Shown here one piece after another: positions 1 to 7,261 of a stretch of DNA of 37,145 nt. The DNA lies in assembly GCA_004554105.1 (NCBI GenBank), contig SFNW01000002.1, forward strand, positions 1 through 37,145, in the 5' to 3' direction. The DNA is from Clostridiales bacterium. Lineage in GTDB: Bacteria > Bacillota > Clostridia > Oscillospirales > CAG-272. Made by a program: the position numbers and the translations under genes. Every line of letters starts with the position of its first letter. Positions within the stretch are counted from its first letter, which is position 1. Below the pieces are notes generated by a model. It saw only the letters and a list, made by a program, of their open reading frames with translations. It did no database searches and was not told where the DNA came from.

Positions 1-11
1 GCTTTGCGCAA

Positions 12-60
12 AAACTCCTTCCGTCGCCGCTTGGCGACACCTCCCTCAAAGAGGGAGGCA
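12..60. repeat. Two-hairpin intergenic repeat (REP-like)
   Basis: Two perfect stem-loops lie back to back. GTCGCC (23-28) pairs with GGCGAC (33-38). CCTCCCTC (40-47) pairs with GAGGGAGG (51-58) around an AAA loop. No coding frame is plausible here. From memory, elements with this paired-hairpin form and the 'CCTCCCTCaaaGAGGGAGG' core are widespread between genes in gut Clostridia, so a dispersed repeat is the best reading. Only this one copy is in the window. Confidence 0.6.
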
Positions 61-85
61 ATGGAATTGTACTTTTTCGAATGTT

Positions 86-112
86 AAAAGGCAGCCGTTC
101 GGCTGCCTTTTT
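86..112. terminator. Bidirectional rho-independent terminator
   Basis: AAAAGGCAGCC (86-96), a four-base loop, and GGCTGCCTTTT form an 11-bp stem with A-rich and T-rich flanks, so it can end transcripts in either direction. It lies 73 bp past the stop codon of the minus-strand antiporter gene. It may also serve a plus-strand gene left of the window. Confidence 0.75.
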
Positions 113-137
113 AAGTTGTGATTTTGCCGGTTTTCCG

Positions 138-164
138 GTAGGGGCGGATTCCATATCCGCCCGC
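138..164. repeat. 27-bp palindromic dispersed repeat, copy 1
   Basis: This copy is identical over 27 bases to positions 3863-3889. Its core is an 8-bp stem, GGGCGGAT (142-149) with ATCCGCCC (155-162), around the loop TCCAT. It lies between the antiporter stop codon and the bidirectional terminator, so it would be transcribed in the 3' end of that message. It resembles the 39-bp units at 6212-6350, which have the same GTAGGG...CGG...CCGCC layout. Confidence 0.7.
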
Positions 165-184
165 TTTGCGGCAAACCGTCTTGT

Positions 185-1426
185 TTACGCCTTGCTTTCG
201 GGTGCGGCGGGCGTCTCGGCTTCAACCGGCGGCTCGTGCCTGTAGGTCATGCGCAGGGTAATCGGCGTGACAAAACTCGTAATGATAATCATAATGAGGA
301 TAAACGGCATAATCGTGCTGTCGATGATACCGCTCTCCACGCCCTTCTGCGCGCAGACGAGCGCGACCTCGGCGCGCGCCATCATACCGACGCCGATGCG
401 CAGCGCGTCCTTGCCCTTATAGCCGCAGAGCAGCGACATACCGCCGCAGCCGCCGACCTTGCCCAAGATACCGACAAGGATAAAGCACATACCGAACAGC
501 ACCATATTCTTACCGATGCCGCCGAAGGTAATCGTCAGCCCGATATTCGCGAAAAATACCGGCGTGAAAATCATATAACTCATGACGTCCGACTTGCGCT
601 CGATGTACTTGCTGTCGGGGTTGCGCGCAAGGACAATGCCCGCGATGAACGCGCCGGTGATGTCCGCGACGCCGAAGAATTTCTCGGACGCATAAGCGAA
701 GAAGAAGCACATCGCAAGGCTGAGAATCGGAATCATGCGGTGATGCGGATAGCGGTGGTCGAGCCAGTCAAACAGCCGATTGAGCAGAACGCCGAGCGGA
801 AGGGCAATCGCGAAGAAAAGCACGATTTTGCCGACGACGACAAGCGGCGAGGTGACGACCGCCGTCGTATTCTGCATGGCGATGACAAACGAGAGAACGA
901 TGACGCCGATGATGTCGTCGAGGATTGCCGCGGTCACGATGGTACTGCCGACCTTGCTTGAAATGCGCCCCATTTCCCGCAGGGTCGTGACCGTGACGCT
1001 GACCGAGGTCGCCGTCAGAATCGTCCCGTAAAACAGGCAGGAGACCAGCGCGTCGTGCGTCAAATCGGCAAAGCCGCCGTGGAACAGCACCGCGACGACA
1101 AAGCCGAGTCCCATCGGCACGGCGACGCCCGCCATCGTGATGGCGACTGCACCGACGCCGACGTCGCGAAGCTGCTTGACGTCGGTTTCCAGTCCGGTCT
1201 CAAACATAATGAGAATAACGCCGATTTTCGCGAGGAAGCCGAGCCCGTCGAGCGCGGTCACGTCGAGTATGGTCTGCCCCGGAATATAGCGAATGAGGCT
1301 CATCAAAAGTCCGGTGACAAGCAGACCGACGACGGTCGGCAGATTGAATTTTGAACAAAGCTTTGCCAAAATCTTGGACAAAATCAAAATCATGGCAAGC
1401 GGAAGCAGCATATTGTAATATTCCAT
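185..1426 (-). CDS. Cation:proton antiporter (CPA2 / Kef-type)
   Basis: This 413-residue polytopic membrane protein should exchange Na+ or K+ for protons across the cytoplasmic membrane. Hydrophobic helices fill almost the whole length. The central TATSVSVTVTTL stretch and the paired acidic residues in AAILDDIIGVIVLS match the conserved unwound helix and ion-binding aspartates of the CPA2 fold. There is no C-terminal TrkA-N or RCK domain; the protein ends in a short Pro/Ala/Glu-rich tail. The ATG at 1426 has a GAAGGA ribosome site just upstream. A promoter at 1474-1502 lies after mecA, which is upstream on the same strand, and no terminator is visible between the two. The transported ion cannot be read from the sequence. 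Confidence 0.88.
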   Translation of the reverse strand: MEYYNMLLPLAMILILSKILAKLCSKFNLPTVVGLLVTGLLMSLIRYIPGQTILDVTALDGLGFLAKIGVILIMFETGLETDVKQLRDVGVGAVAITMAGVAVPMGLGFVVAVLFHGGFADLTHDALVSCLFYGTILTATSVSVTVTTLREMGRISSKVGSTIVTAAILDDIIGVIVLSFVIAMQNTTAVVTSPLVVVGKIVLFFAIALPLGVLLNRLFDWLDHRYPHHRMIPILSLAMCFFFAYASEKFFGVADITGAFIAGIVLARNPDSKYIERKSDVMSYMIFTPVFFANIGLTITFGGIGKNMVLFGMCFILVGILGKVGGCGGMSLLCGYKGKDALRIGVGMMARAEVALVCAQKGVESGIIDSTIMPFILIMIIITSFVTPITLRMTYRHEPPVEAETPAAPESKA

Positions 1427-1473
1427 GTCAAGTCCTTCTTTGCTGATACGTCCCGAATTTCACAACATCGCCT

Positions 1474-1502
1474 ATTGTAGCACTTTACCGCCTGTCCGTC
1501 AA
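1474..1502 (-). promoter_or_regulatory. Sigma-A promoter of the antiporter gene
   Basis: On the minus strand, TTGACG (1497-1502) and TACAAT (1474-1479) are separated by exactly 17 bp, about 50 bp before the antiporter start codon. The -35 box is only about 20 bp past the mecA stop codon, so the antiporter has its own promoter although it follows mecA. Confidence 0.8.
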
Positions 1503-1521
1503 GCCCTTTCCGAAATTCGCG

Positions 1522-2055
1522 TCAGTCCAGCCGCGCCAGCGTTTTTACGGCGTCGCGGCAGAGCAGTTTTGCGTGTTCGGCGAGAAATTCCGCGCGGCAG
1601 GGCAGTTCTTCGCCGAATTCCTCGACAAAGGCGAGCGGGTCGGGGCGCTTTTCGGCTTCGCCCGTTTCAAGCAGAAGATAAAACCGCCCGTCGTCGCCCG
1701 CAAACGCACTTCCCTCTCCCGCAAAGCGGCGCGCCTCGAGGTGGCGGCAGACCGCCGCAAGCTGCCTTGCGCTCTCAAAGGCATAGAGCAGGCGGCGGGG
1801 CGCGTTCTCCCGCTCCGAGCAGCTGACAAACAACTCGCAGCCGCCCGCGCGTCCGCGAAACGCCTGTATGTACACCTTATCCCGTGCGGCGTCAAACCCG
1901 ATTTGCTGCTTCGCCTCGTCGAGGATGCTCCAGATGGCGCGCCGCGTCTCGGTATTGCCGTAATCGAGCAGTTCAAACTCGATGGCGTACCGCCGCATAT
2001 CCTCCTCGGTCAGCATCACCTTCAGCCTGTTTTCCCCGATTTGTATCAGTTCCAT
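1522..2055 (-). CDS. mecA: Adaptor protein MecA family
   Basis: MecA proteins deliver substrates to the ClpC AAA+ unfoldase for ClpP degradation in low-GC Gram-positives; in Bacillus the target is ComK. The first 90 residues carry the family N-terminus: MELIQIGENRLKVMLTEEDM, then the acidic YAIEFELLDYGNTETRRAIW block. The C-terminal half has the family's ferredoxin-like pattern, with a DDGRFYLLLE strand and a late A-x-L-x-EHAKLL segment. At 177 residues it is shorter than the roughly 218-residue Bacillus protein, mostly through a shorter linker. The start has AAAGGAG (2063-2069) seven bases upstream. No competence gene is nearby, so the substrate is unknown. Confidence 0.85.
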   Translation of the reverse strand: MELIQIGENRLKVMLTEEDMRRYAIEFELLDYGNTETRRAIWSILDEAKQQIGFDAARDKVYIQAFRGRAGGCELFVSCSERENAPRRLLYAFESARQLAAVCRHLEARRFAGEGSAFAGDDGRFYLLLETGEAEKRPDPLAFVEEFGEELPCRAEFLAEHAKLLCRDAVKTLARLD

Positions 2056-2092
2056 ATCAACACTCCTTTACAAAGGGCTGTCGCTTACTAAC

Positions 2093-2121
2093 ATTATAGT
2101 AAAGTGCGTCGCAAATGGTAA
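2093..2121 (-). promoter_or_regulatory. Sigma-A promoter of mecA
   Basis: On the minus strand, TTACCA (2116-2121) and a perfect TATAAT (2093-2098) are 17 bp apart. The -10 box is about 38 bp before the mecA start codon. Confidence 0.7.
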
Positions 2122-2170
2122 CCCCTAAAAAAACGGCAGTGCTGTCGGAAAAAGGAAAAAAGGCGGCAAA

Positions 2171-2199
2171 AATAGAAAAGGGAGGCAAGCCTCCCTTAA
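2171..2199 (-). terminator. Terminator of the radical SAM gene
   Basis: Read on the minus strand, AAGGGAGGC-TTG-CCTCCCTT (2178-2197) folds into a strong stem and is followed by TTCTATTTTT. It begins about 20 bp after the radical SAM stop codon at 2220. Confidence 0.8.
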
Positions 2200-2219
2200 A
2201 ATTTGCGTGTATTTTCGCT

Positions 2220-3725
2220 TTACCGCAGATGCAGACCGTAGAGTACACGCTTCATGACGATGTGCAGCTTCTTGCCGATATGCCGTCTGTGTACACGCTT
2301 GACGCACCTTTCATAGAGCGCGTCGATTTTTTCTTCGTACTTGTCGATGTCGGTCGCGTAGAGGTCGCAGGTCTTGCGGCAGCTCTTGATTTGCAGGCAG
2401 AAAATCAGCCGATACCACAGGCGGCTCTCGCGCTCGTCCTCGCGCTTCCAGTAGGCGGCGAACTGCTCCTTCATCGGCGCGTACATGATTTTATCCATTT
2501 CCTCGGGCGAAATCAGCCCCGCGTCGATTGCCTTGCCGACGATGTCGGTGCCGGGCAGGAAATTCAGCCCGTGCAGCTGCAATTCCATTGGCATTGCCAT
2601 CTGCCGCACGAGGTAGTAGGTCTCTTTCAGGTGGTCAATCGACTCAAACGGGTGCTGCAGCATGAAGTCGTAGCTTGCCCAATAGACGCCGCTGTCGTGG
2701 ATAATCTGCGTCGCCTTGATGATGTCCTCCTGCGTCTCGTAGCGGTGGAAAATCTCCTTGCGGATATAGGGCGAGCCCGACTGCACGCCCATAATGACCT
2801 CGTCCAGCCCGACCGAAACCAGTTTTTTCAGCTCGTCGAGCCGCACCATTTTGGGGTGCGACCAAATCGTAAAGGGCAGATGAATGTATTTCTTGTATTT
2901 GACGATAAACTCGTCGATCCACCCGGGCGAATTGGGAAAAATTTCATCGTAGAAGTGGACGAACACGAGATTCTTGAACTGCTTTTTCGCCTCGATCAGT
3001 TCGGCGATGACGCTCTCGACCGAGCGCGTGCGCACATACTTCACGTCCTTCGGAAACATTCTGTGCAGATTGATGACGCAGCAGTACGAGCAGGTGAACG
3101 GACAGCCGCGCGAGGCGATGACCTCATAGCTCATCGAGGAAAGCTGCGGGTCGCCGTAGGTCACGGTGTCGTTTTCGATATAGCAGGCTTCCTTTGAGTT
3201 GATGGTCGGCAGCCCGTATTCGTCGATGTTTTCGATGAGGTCGCCGATGGGGTTTTGCACGACCTCGCCGTCCTTTTTATAGCAGACCGAGGGGAATGCG
3301 GTGCCGTCCTTCCCCGCCGAAATCGCGTCCGCCAGCTTGACCATCGGAATCTCGCCGTCGGCGCGGACGACGTAGCTGCCGCCCATGTCAAGGAAGCGCT
3401 CGGGGAACATCGAGGCAAACGCGCCGCCGAAAATCATCGGAATGCCGGTCTTTCTCAGCGCGTCGCAGAGCAGCTCGACGCTTTCGAGGTACATCGAGCT
3501 CATGACCGAAAGCCCGACGTAAATCGGGTTTTCCTTTTTGACCTCGCTGACGCAAAGCTCGACCTCGTGCGCCGTGGCAACTTTGGGGTCCTGGCTGTTG
3601 AAGCCCTTGAAGAAAATCGTCTTGACGCGATAGCCGCCCTTTTCGAGCGCGGTCTCAAGATAGCGCACACCGAGCGCCTTGACGTTGTAAAACGCAATCA
3701 GAACAACGGTTTTTTTCTGTTCCAT
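2220..3725 (-). CDS. B12-binding-domain radical SAM protein
   Basis: This 501-residue cytosolic enzyme has two parts. The first 130 or so residues form a Rossmann-like B12-binding-type domain (KKTVVLIAFYNVKALGVRYL, later IFGGAF). A radical SAM core follows, with the CX3CX2C cluster motif in SRGCPFTCSYCCV, which binds a 4Fe-4S cluster and S-adenosylmethionine. The usual DxHxxG cobalamin histidine motif is not present, so cobalamin may bind without a lower histidine ligand or not at all. The ATG at 3725 is preferred over more upstream ATGs because GGAAGGAAAG lies just before it. The gene is monocistronic, with its own promoter and terminator. The substrate cannot be deduced; the neighbours do not suggest a pathway. 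Confidence 0.85.
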   Translation of the reverse strand: MEQKKTVVLIAFYNVKALGVRYLETALEKGGYRVKTIFFKGFNSQDPKVATAHEVELCVSEVKKENPIYVGLSVMSSMYLESVELLCDALRKTGIPMIFGGAFASMFPERFLDMGGSYVVRADGEIPMVKLADAISAGKDGTAFPSVCYKKDGEVVQNPIGDLIENIDEYGLPTINSKEACYIENDTVTYGDPQLSSMSYEVIASRGCPFTCSYCCVINLHRMFPKDVKYVRTRSVESVIAELIEAKKQFKNLVFVHFYDEIFPNSPGWIDEFIVKYKKYIHLPFTIWSHPKMVRLDELKKLVSVGLDEVIMGVQSGSPYIRKEIFHRYETQEDIIKATQIIHDSGVYWASYDFMLQHPFESIDHLKETYYLVRQMAMPMELQLHGLNFLPGTDIVGKAIDAGLISPEEMDKIMYAPMKEQFAAYWKREDERESRLWYRLIFCLQIKSCRKTCDLYATDIDKYEEKIDALYERCVKRVHRRHIGKKLHIVMKRVLYGLHLR

Positions 3726-3759
3726 TTTCTTTCCTTCCGCAATCATACTTACTGCTCCT

Positions 3760-3788
3760 ATTATATCGCCCGCGCAGGTGCAAGTCAA
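3760..3788 (-). promoter_or_regulatory. Sigma-A promoter of the radical SAM gene
   Basis: On the minus strand, TTGACT (3783-3788) and TATAAT (3760-3765) are 17 bp apart and end about 35 bp before the chosen start codon. The promoter lies inside the longest open frame, which supports the downstream start at 3725. Confidence 0.82.
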
Positions 3789-3811
3789 GGGCGGCAATCT
3801 TTAAATTACAG

Positions 3812-3840
3812 TTTACATTTTCCCCGTTTTCTGCTATGAT
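3812..3840 (+). promoter_or_regulatory. Promoter of the inositol-phosphatase-family gene
   Basis: TTTACA (3812-3817) and TATGAT (3835-3840) are 17 bp apart. Transcription should start near 3847, which puts the hairpin repeat at 3863-3889 in the 5' untranslated leader. Confidence 0.7.
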
Positions 3841-3862
3841 AGTAACGAAATTCCATTAGACC

Positions 3863-3889
3863 GTAGGGGCGGATTCCATATCCGCCCGC
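3863..3889. repeat. 27-bp palindromic dispersed repeat, copy 2, in a 5' leader
   Basis: This copy is identical to 138-164. The stem GGGCGGAT (3867-3874) with ATCCGCCC (3880-3887) has the loop TCCAT. It lies between the promoter at 3812-3840 and the ribosome site AAAGGGG (3891-3897) of the following gene, so the messenger RNA would carry a stable hairpin directly beside its ribosome site. Confidence 0.7.
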
Positions 3890-3904
3890 GAAAGGGGCAT
3901 TCCC

Positions 3905-4696
3905 ATGCTGCAAACCGTTATCGACATTGTCAAAGAAGCCGCCGATATCATGACGAGCGGCGATTTTACCGTCAAAACCAAAGAAAATCCCGACAATCTC
4001 GTCACCTCAAAGGACGTGGCGGTCGAAGCCTTTATCCGAAAGGCGATTGCCGAGCGGATTCCCGGTGCGGGCTTTATCGGCGAGGAGGAGGACTTCTCCG
4101 CCGACGCGCTGTCGCACGAATACACCGCCGTGGTCGACCCCATCGACGGCACGATGAACTTCACGCGGCAGATGAATCTCTCGGTCGTCTCGGTTGCGCT
4201 GCTGCACTTCGGCAAGCCCTATATCGGCGTGGTGTTCAACCCCTATACGGACGAGCTGTTCTACGCCGAACGCGGCAAGGGCGCATACTTAAACGGCGAG
4301 CGCATTCACGTCTCCGACCGCCCCTTGCGGCAGGCGTGCTATTTCACGGCATGGAGTACCTACCGAAAAGAGTACGCGCGCCCCTGCTTCGACATTGCCG
4401 CAGAGGTCTATGCCGAAACCTGCGACATTCGCCGTCTCGGCGTCTGCGCGCTCGAGCTTTGCTATCTTGCCGCCGGGCGCGGCGAACTCTATTTTGAAAT
4501 CCGCGTGTTTCCGTGGGATTTCGCCGCCGCCGAGGCCATTGTGCTTGAAGCGGGCGGCGTCCTCGGCACGCTTCGCGGCGAGCCGACGGTCTACACGCGC
4601 CCGCAGCCGATTCTCGCCGCCAATTCGGAAAAGAACTTTGCCTACCTTGCCGAAAAGGTGCAAAAATACGTCCCCGTTGTCCCTTACGAAAACTGA
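3905..4696 (+). CDS. Inositol monophosphatase family protein
   Basis: This 263-residue, Mg2+-dependent, lithium-sensitive-type phosphatase has the family's metal-binding motifs. These are GEEED (residues 59-63), DPIDGTMNF (78-86), and the late W-D-F-A-A-A-E motif followed by EAGG. Family members hydrolyse myo-inositol 1-phosphate, fructose 1,6-bisphosphate, 3'-phosphoadenosine 5'-phosphate or histidinol phosphate; the sequence alone does not say which. The ATG at 3905 has AAAGGGG seven bases upstream. The gene ends 15 bp before the membrane-protein gene, so the two are probably cotranscribed. Confidence 0.87.
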   Translation: MLQTVIDIVKEAADIMTSGDFTVKTKENPDNLVTSKDVAVEAFIRKAIAERIPGAGFIGEEEDFSADALSHEYTAVVDPIDGTMNFTRQMNLSVVSVALLHFGKPYIGVVFNPYTDELFYAERGKGAYLNGERIHVSDRPLRQACYFTAWSTYRKEYARPCFDIAAEVYAETCDIRRLGVCALELCYLAAGRGELYFEIRVFPWDFAAAEAIVLEAGGVLGTLRGEPTVYTRPQPILAANSEKNFAYLAEKVQKYVPVVPYEN

Positions 4697-4711
4697 AAGA
4701 GGGTGCGCATC

Positions 4712-5506
4712 ATGAGCGGAACGCCGACATTTGAGAAATTTGAACTGACGCCCGACCTGTTTGACACAAAGAAAGAAATCAACTTTGAAAATCTGTACAA
4801 TCTCTGCACGGCAGAGCTGTCTCTCCAGCAGTCCAAGCGCGACCAGATTATCGCATTTTATGTCGCGATTGCCGGTTTTCTGATTCCGACCGCCTATGAA
4901 CTGGATGTGTCTGTCTGGTTTCGCGGCGCGGCTTTTGCACTTGTCGCTTTTATCGGCGCAATGCTCTGCCGCGTTGTCGTGCGCTACCGCGTTTACAAGG
5001 AGGTCTATTGGGTGACTTCGCGCACGATTGCCGCGCTGATGCGCGCAAAGCCCGAGCGGCTTGAAAAAGCCTTTGTGCAGAAGGTTTTCGCCGTGAATCT
5101 GCGAAAGTCGATGCCCTCGATCATTGCCTGCGACTATGCGGAAAAAGACGGCGTGCGCGTTCCGACGCGGATTCGGCGTTTCGCCACCGTGATCAAGCAG
5201 CAGAACAGCGCGGAAACCATGCTGTACATGGTCATTGTCGTCATGACGGCGGTATCGGCGTTTCTCGCGGGTTATACGCTGTGCGGCGGCATTTCCGTCG
5301 CCCCCGCATGGCTGCCCACCGTCTGCGGCGCAGTTATCTTTCTCTTTGTCGTTTACCTCGCCGTGCGCAGCTACACGCGGGCGCTGAACGATGTATACAC
5401 CTTCTGCTTTGACCGCACCGATGCTTCGTTCAATAAGGTCTACGCCAAGGCATGGTTTCTGCACGGACTCGAATGCGGTGCAGCCGCACCCGAAAAAGCG
5501 CAGTAA
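4712..5506 (+). CDS. Unrecognised four-helix membrane protein
   Basis: I do not recognise this 264-residue protein. It has two hydrophobic hairpins, with helices near residues 46-64, 70-90, 170-190 and 200-220. A basic 75-residue loop between them carries several Arg/Lys pairs. The N-terminal 45 residues are charged and probably helical (ENLYNLCTAELSLQQSKRDQ), and the C-terminal 40 residues are soluble. I chose the ATG at 4712 over the GTG at 4703 because GAGGG sits about eight bases before it. It follows the phosphatase gene after 15 bp, which suggests a shared transcript. No catalytic motif is visible. A role in membrane sensing or transport is possible but not supported. Confidence 0.7.
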   Translation: MSGTPTFEKFELTPDLFDTKKEINFENLYNLCTAELSLQQSKRDQIIAFYVAIAGFLIPTAYELDVSVWFRGAAFALVAFIGAMLCRVVVRYRVYKEVYWVTSRTIAALMRAKPERLEKAFVQKVFAVNLRKSMPSIIACDYAEKDGVRVPTRIRRFATVIKQQNSAETMLYMVIVVMTAVSAFLAGYTLCGGISVAPAWLPTVCGAVIFLFVVYLAVRSYTRALNDVYTFCFDRTDASFNKVYAKAWFLHGLECGAAAPEKAQ

Positions 5507-5569
5507 AGCGAATGATTTTCTGCGTTTTCGTCGATACTCTCCCTGAAATCTTTTTCGGGAGGAATCGGC

Positions 5570-6160
5570 ATGACAGTCGAATTTCAAAACAGCGAAACCA
5601 AAACCAATCTGATGCGTGCGTTCGCGGGCGAGAGTCAGGCGCGCAACCGCTACGACTTTGCCGCAAAGCAGGCAGGCGAGCAGAAGCTCTACGTCGTTGA
5701 GGCGGTCTTTCGCTTCACCGCTTCGCAGGAGCAGGCGCACGCCAAGATTTTTTACGACCACTTAAAGGAATTTGACGGCAAGGACATCGCCGCCGACGGC
5801 GGCTATCCCGTCAATCTCACAAACTCGGTCGTCAAGCTTCTCCGCTACGCACAGCAAAACGAGTACAAGGAGCACGACGAGGTCTACAAGGCGTTTGCCG
5901 AAACCGCGGCAAACGAGGGCTTTGCGAAAATCGCCGCCGATTTTCGGAACATCGCGGCAATCGAAAAGACGCACGGCGAGCGTTTTGCGCGCTTTGCCGA
6001 CCTGCTCGAGAGCGGCAAGCTGTTTTTAGCCGACGCGGAATGCGCGTGGATGTGTCTCAACTGCGGGCATATTGTCAATACCAAGGGTGCGCCCGAGATT
6101 TGCCCGGTCTGCGGACACGACCAGGGCTTCTTTATCCGTCTCGGCATGATGCAGTCGTAA
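5570..6160 (+). CDS. rbr: Rubrerythrin
   Basis: Rubrerythrin reduces hydrogen peroxide in anaerobes, taking electrons through a rubredoxin-like site to a di-iron centre. In this 196-residue protein, the ferritin-like four-helix domain (about residues 1-150) carries the iron-binding Glu/His motifs, including AGESQARNRY, SQEQAHAK and EKTHGERF. The C-terminal domain carries the two Cys pairs CLNCG and CPVCG for the Fe(SCys)4 site. Length and order are typical. The start has GGGAGGAA upstream, and a strong terminator follows at 6168-6194. A 63-bp gap separates it from the membrane-protein gene; I see no clear promoter there, so it may be cotranscribed. Confidence 0.95.
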   Translation: MTVEFQNSETKTNLMRAFAGESQARNRYDFAAKQAGEQKLYVVEAVFRFTASQEQAHAKIFYDHLKEFDGKDIAADGGYPVNLTNSVVKLLRYAQQNEYKEHDEVYKAFAETAANEGFAKIAADFRNIAAIEKTHGERFARFADLLESGKLFLADAECAWMCLNCGHIVNTKGAPEICPVCGHDQGFFIRLGMMQS

Positions 6161-6167
6161 GGCATAG

Positions 6168-6194
6168 AAAAACCTCCCGAAAGGGAGGTTTTTT
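6168..6194 (+). terminator. Terminator after rubrerythrin
   Basis: AAAAACCTCCC, the tetraloop GAAA, and GGGAGGTTTTTT form a textbook rho-independent terminator starting 7 bp after the rubrerythrin stop codon. Confidence 0.9.
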
Positions 6195-6211
6195 CTATTT
6201 GCGGTGGAAAG

Positions 6212-6350
6212 CGGCGGGAGCAAGCCCCCGCCCTACGAATTTGTGCGGGACGGCGGGAGCAAGCCCCCGCCCTACGGGTTTGTGCGGGACGGCGGGAGCA
6301 AGCCCCCGCCCTACGAATTTGTGCGGGACGGGGGGAGCAAGCCCCCGCCG
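6212..6350. repeat. 39-bp tandem repeat, about 3.6 units, each with a hairpin
   Basis: Units start at 6212, 6251, 6290 and 6329, with a period of exactly 39 bp. Each contains GGCGGG-AGCAAGC-CCCGCC, a 6-bp stem with a 7-base loop, followed by CTACG and a spacer ending in TTTGTGCGGGAC. Units differ by single bases (AAT/GGG in the spacer; one C-to-G in unit 4). The reverse complement has the same frame as the 27-bp repeats at 138 and 3863 (CGTAGGG, CGG, inverted CCGCC), so both seem to be one REP-like family. The array lies between the rubrerythrin terminator and the stop codon of the DUF2877 gene. Confidence 0.85.
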
Positions 6351-6385
6351 CAACGAACCGTCGAGGACACCGATTCCTGCAGCAA

Positions 6386-7261
6386 TTAAATGAATGTTTC
6401 AAGCAACCTTGACGCGGCTGTTGCACCGCAGAGCGTGTCGGTGCCGCTCGACGCGCCCATACGCAGCGCGGTGTCGGCATAGGGGGCAAAATCCCCCTCG
6501 CCGAGGCAGGCGGCGGCTGCCGCCGCATAAACCGTGCAGTATTTGCCGCCGAGCGCGGCGGCAAGATAGGCGCGGGAAATTTCCGAGGTGCGCGTAGGCG
6601 CGGCGGCAAGCACCGCTTGGGTGACCGCATCGGTCTCTTCGGGAATGCAAAGCCCCGCACACCGCGCCGCAAGCAGCAGCGAAAAGAAGCCGCAGAGCCA
6701 GTCGTCGCCCGACGGGGTCAGCCCCCGCCCGAGCCCGAGCAGACGGGTTGCGGCGACTGCCGCCGTCTGCCTGTCCGAAGCTGCGAGTGCCACAGCGAGT
6801 GCCTTTGCGCTGTCCGCAGAACCGCCGCGGTTTTCCCCGAAGCATTCGAGAATGCCGCGCGGCGAGCCATGCCCGGCGATATAGGCTTCCAGTTTTTCAA
6901 GCCGCCCTCTGTCGGGTGCGCAAAGCCGCGCCGCAATGCGCTTTTGCTGCGGCGAAACGGCAATCGGCACGCGGCGCTCGTCAAACAGAATCGCGTCCGC
7001 GCCGAGCGTCACGCTCCTGCCGACCGAAGCGTCCGCCGCCGCAAGAAAGCCGAGAATGTCCGAGAGCGCGACGCCGAACGGTACTTCGCCGTATGCGTCG
7101 CCGTAGAGCGAGACGACGCTCCCGCCGAACACGCAGTACATCGCGTGCGAGAACACGCCGATGACCTGCCCCTTTGCCGACGCCGCCGCAAGCGGGCGCA
7201 CCTCGTCACCAAGCCGCGCCGCAAAAGCGGCGGTCTCAGTTGCGGCTGAGGCTGTATTCAT
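6386..7261 (-). CDS. DUF2877 (AllH-like) protein
   Basis: This 291-residue cytosolic protein is assigned to DUF2877 by the motif LGLGRGLTPSGDDWLCGF near residues 175-195, preceded by a strand-rich half (GQVIGVFSHAMYCVF). In allantoin catabolism, the DUF2877 protein AllH is one subunit of oxamate carbamoyltransferase with AllF and AllG. Neither partner is in this window, so the role here is unknown. The first codon overlaps the last 26 bases of the upstream kinase gene, and no clear ribosome site precedes it, which suggests translational coupling. The exact start is uncertain. The downstream end runs into the 39-bp hairpin array, which may help end the transcript. Confidence 0.72.
   Translation of the reverse strand: MNTASAATETAAFAARLGDEVRPLAAASAKGQVIGVFSHAMYCVFGGSVVSLYGDAYGEVPFGVALSDILGFLAAADASVGRSVTLGADAILFDERRVPIAVSPQQKRIAARLCAPDRGRLEKLEAYIAGHGSPRGILECFGENRGGSADSAKALAVALAASDRQTAAVAATRLLGLGRGLTPSGDDWLCGFFSLLLAARCAGLCIPEETDAVTQAVLAAAPTRTSEISRAYLAAALGGKYCTVYAAAAAACLGEGDFAPYADTALRMGASSGTDTLCGATAASRLLETFI

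Noticed and set aside
4712..5506. SLATT-type membrane effector of a defence system
   Set aside because: The four-helix layout and lack of a neighbouring nucleotide cyclase or sensor gene do not support it.
4289..5761. A 490-residue minus-strand open frame
   Set aside because: It spans three plus-strand genes antisense and is rich in His/Arg/Ala typical of shadow frames; no ribosome site.
6212..6350. CRISPR array
   Set aside because: There are no unique spacers; the whole 39-bp unit repeats with single-base changes, and no cas gene is nearby.
6204..6393. Repeat-encoded small proteins (e.g. GGSKPPPY...FVRD repeats) across the 39-bp array
   Set aside because: The period is a multiple of three, so all frames on both strands stay open by construction. 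There is no ribosome site, and the DNA is a hairpin repeat.
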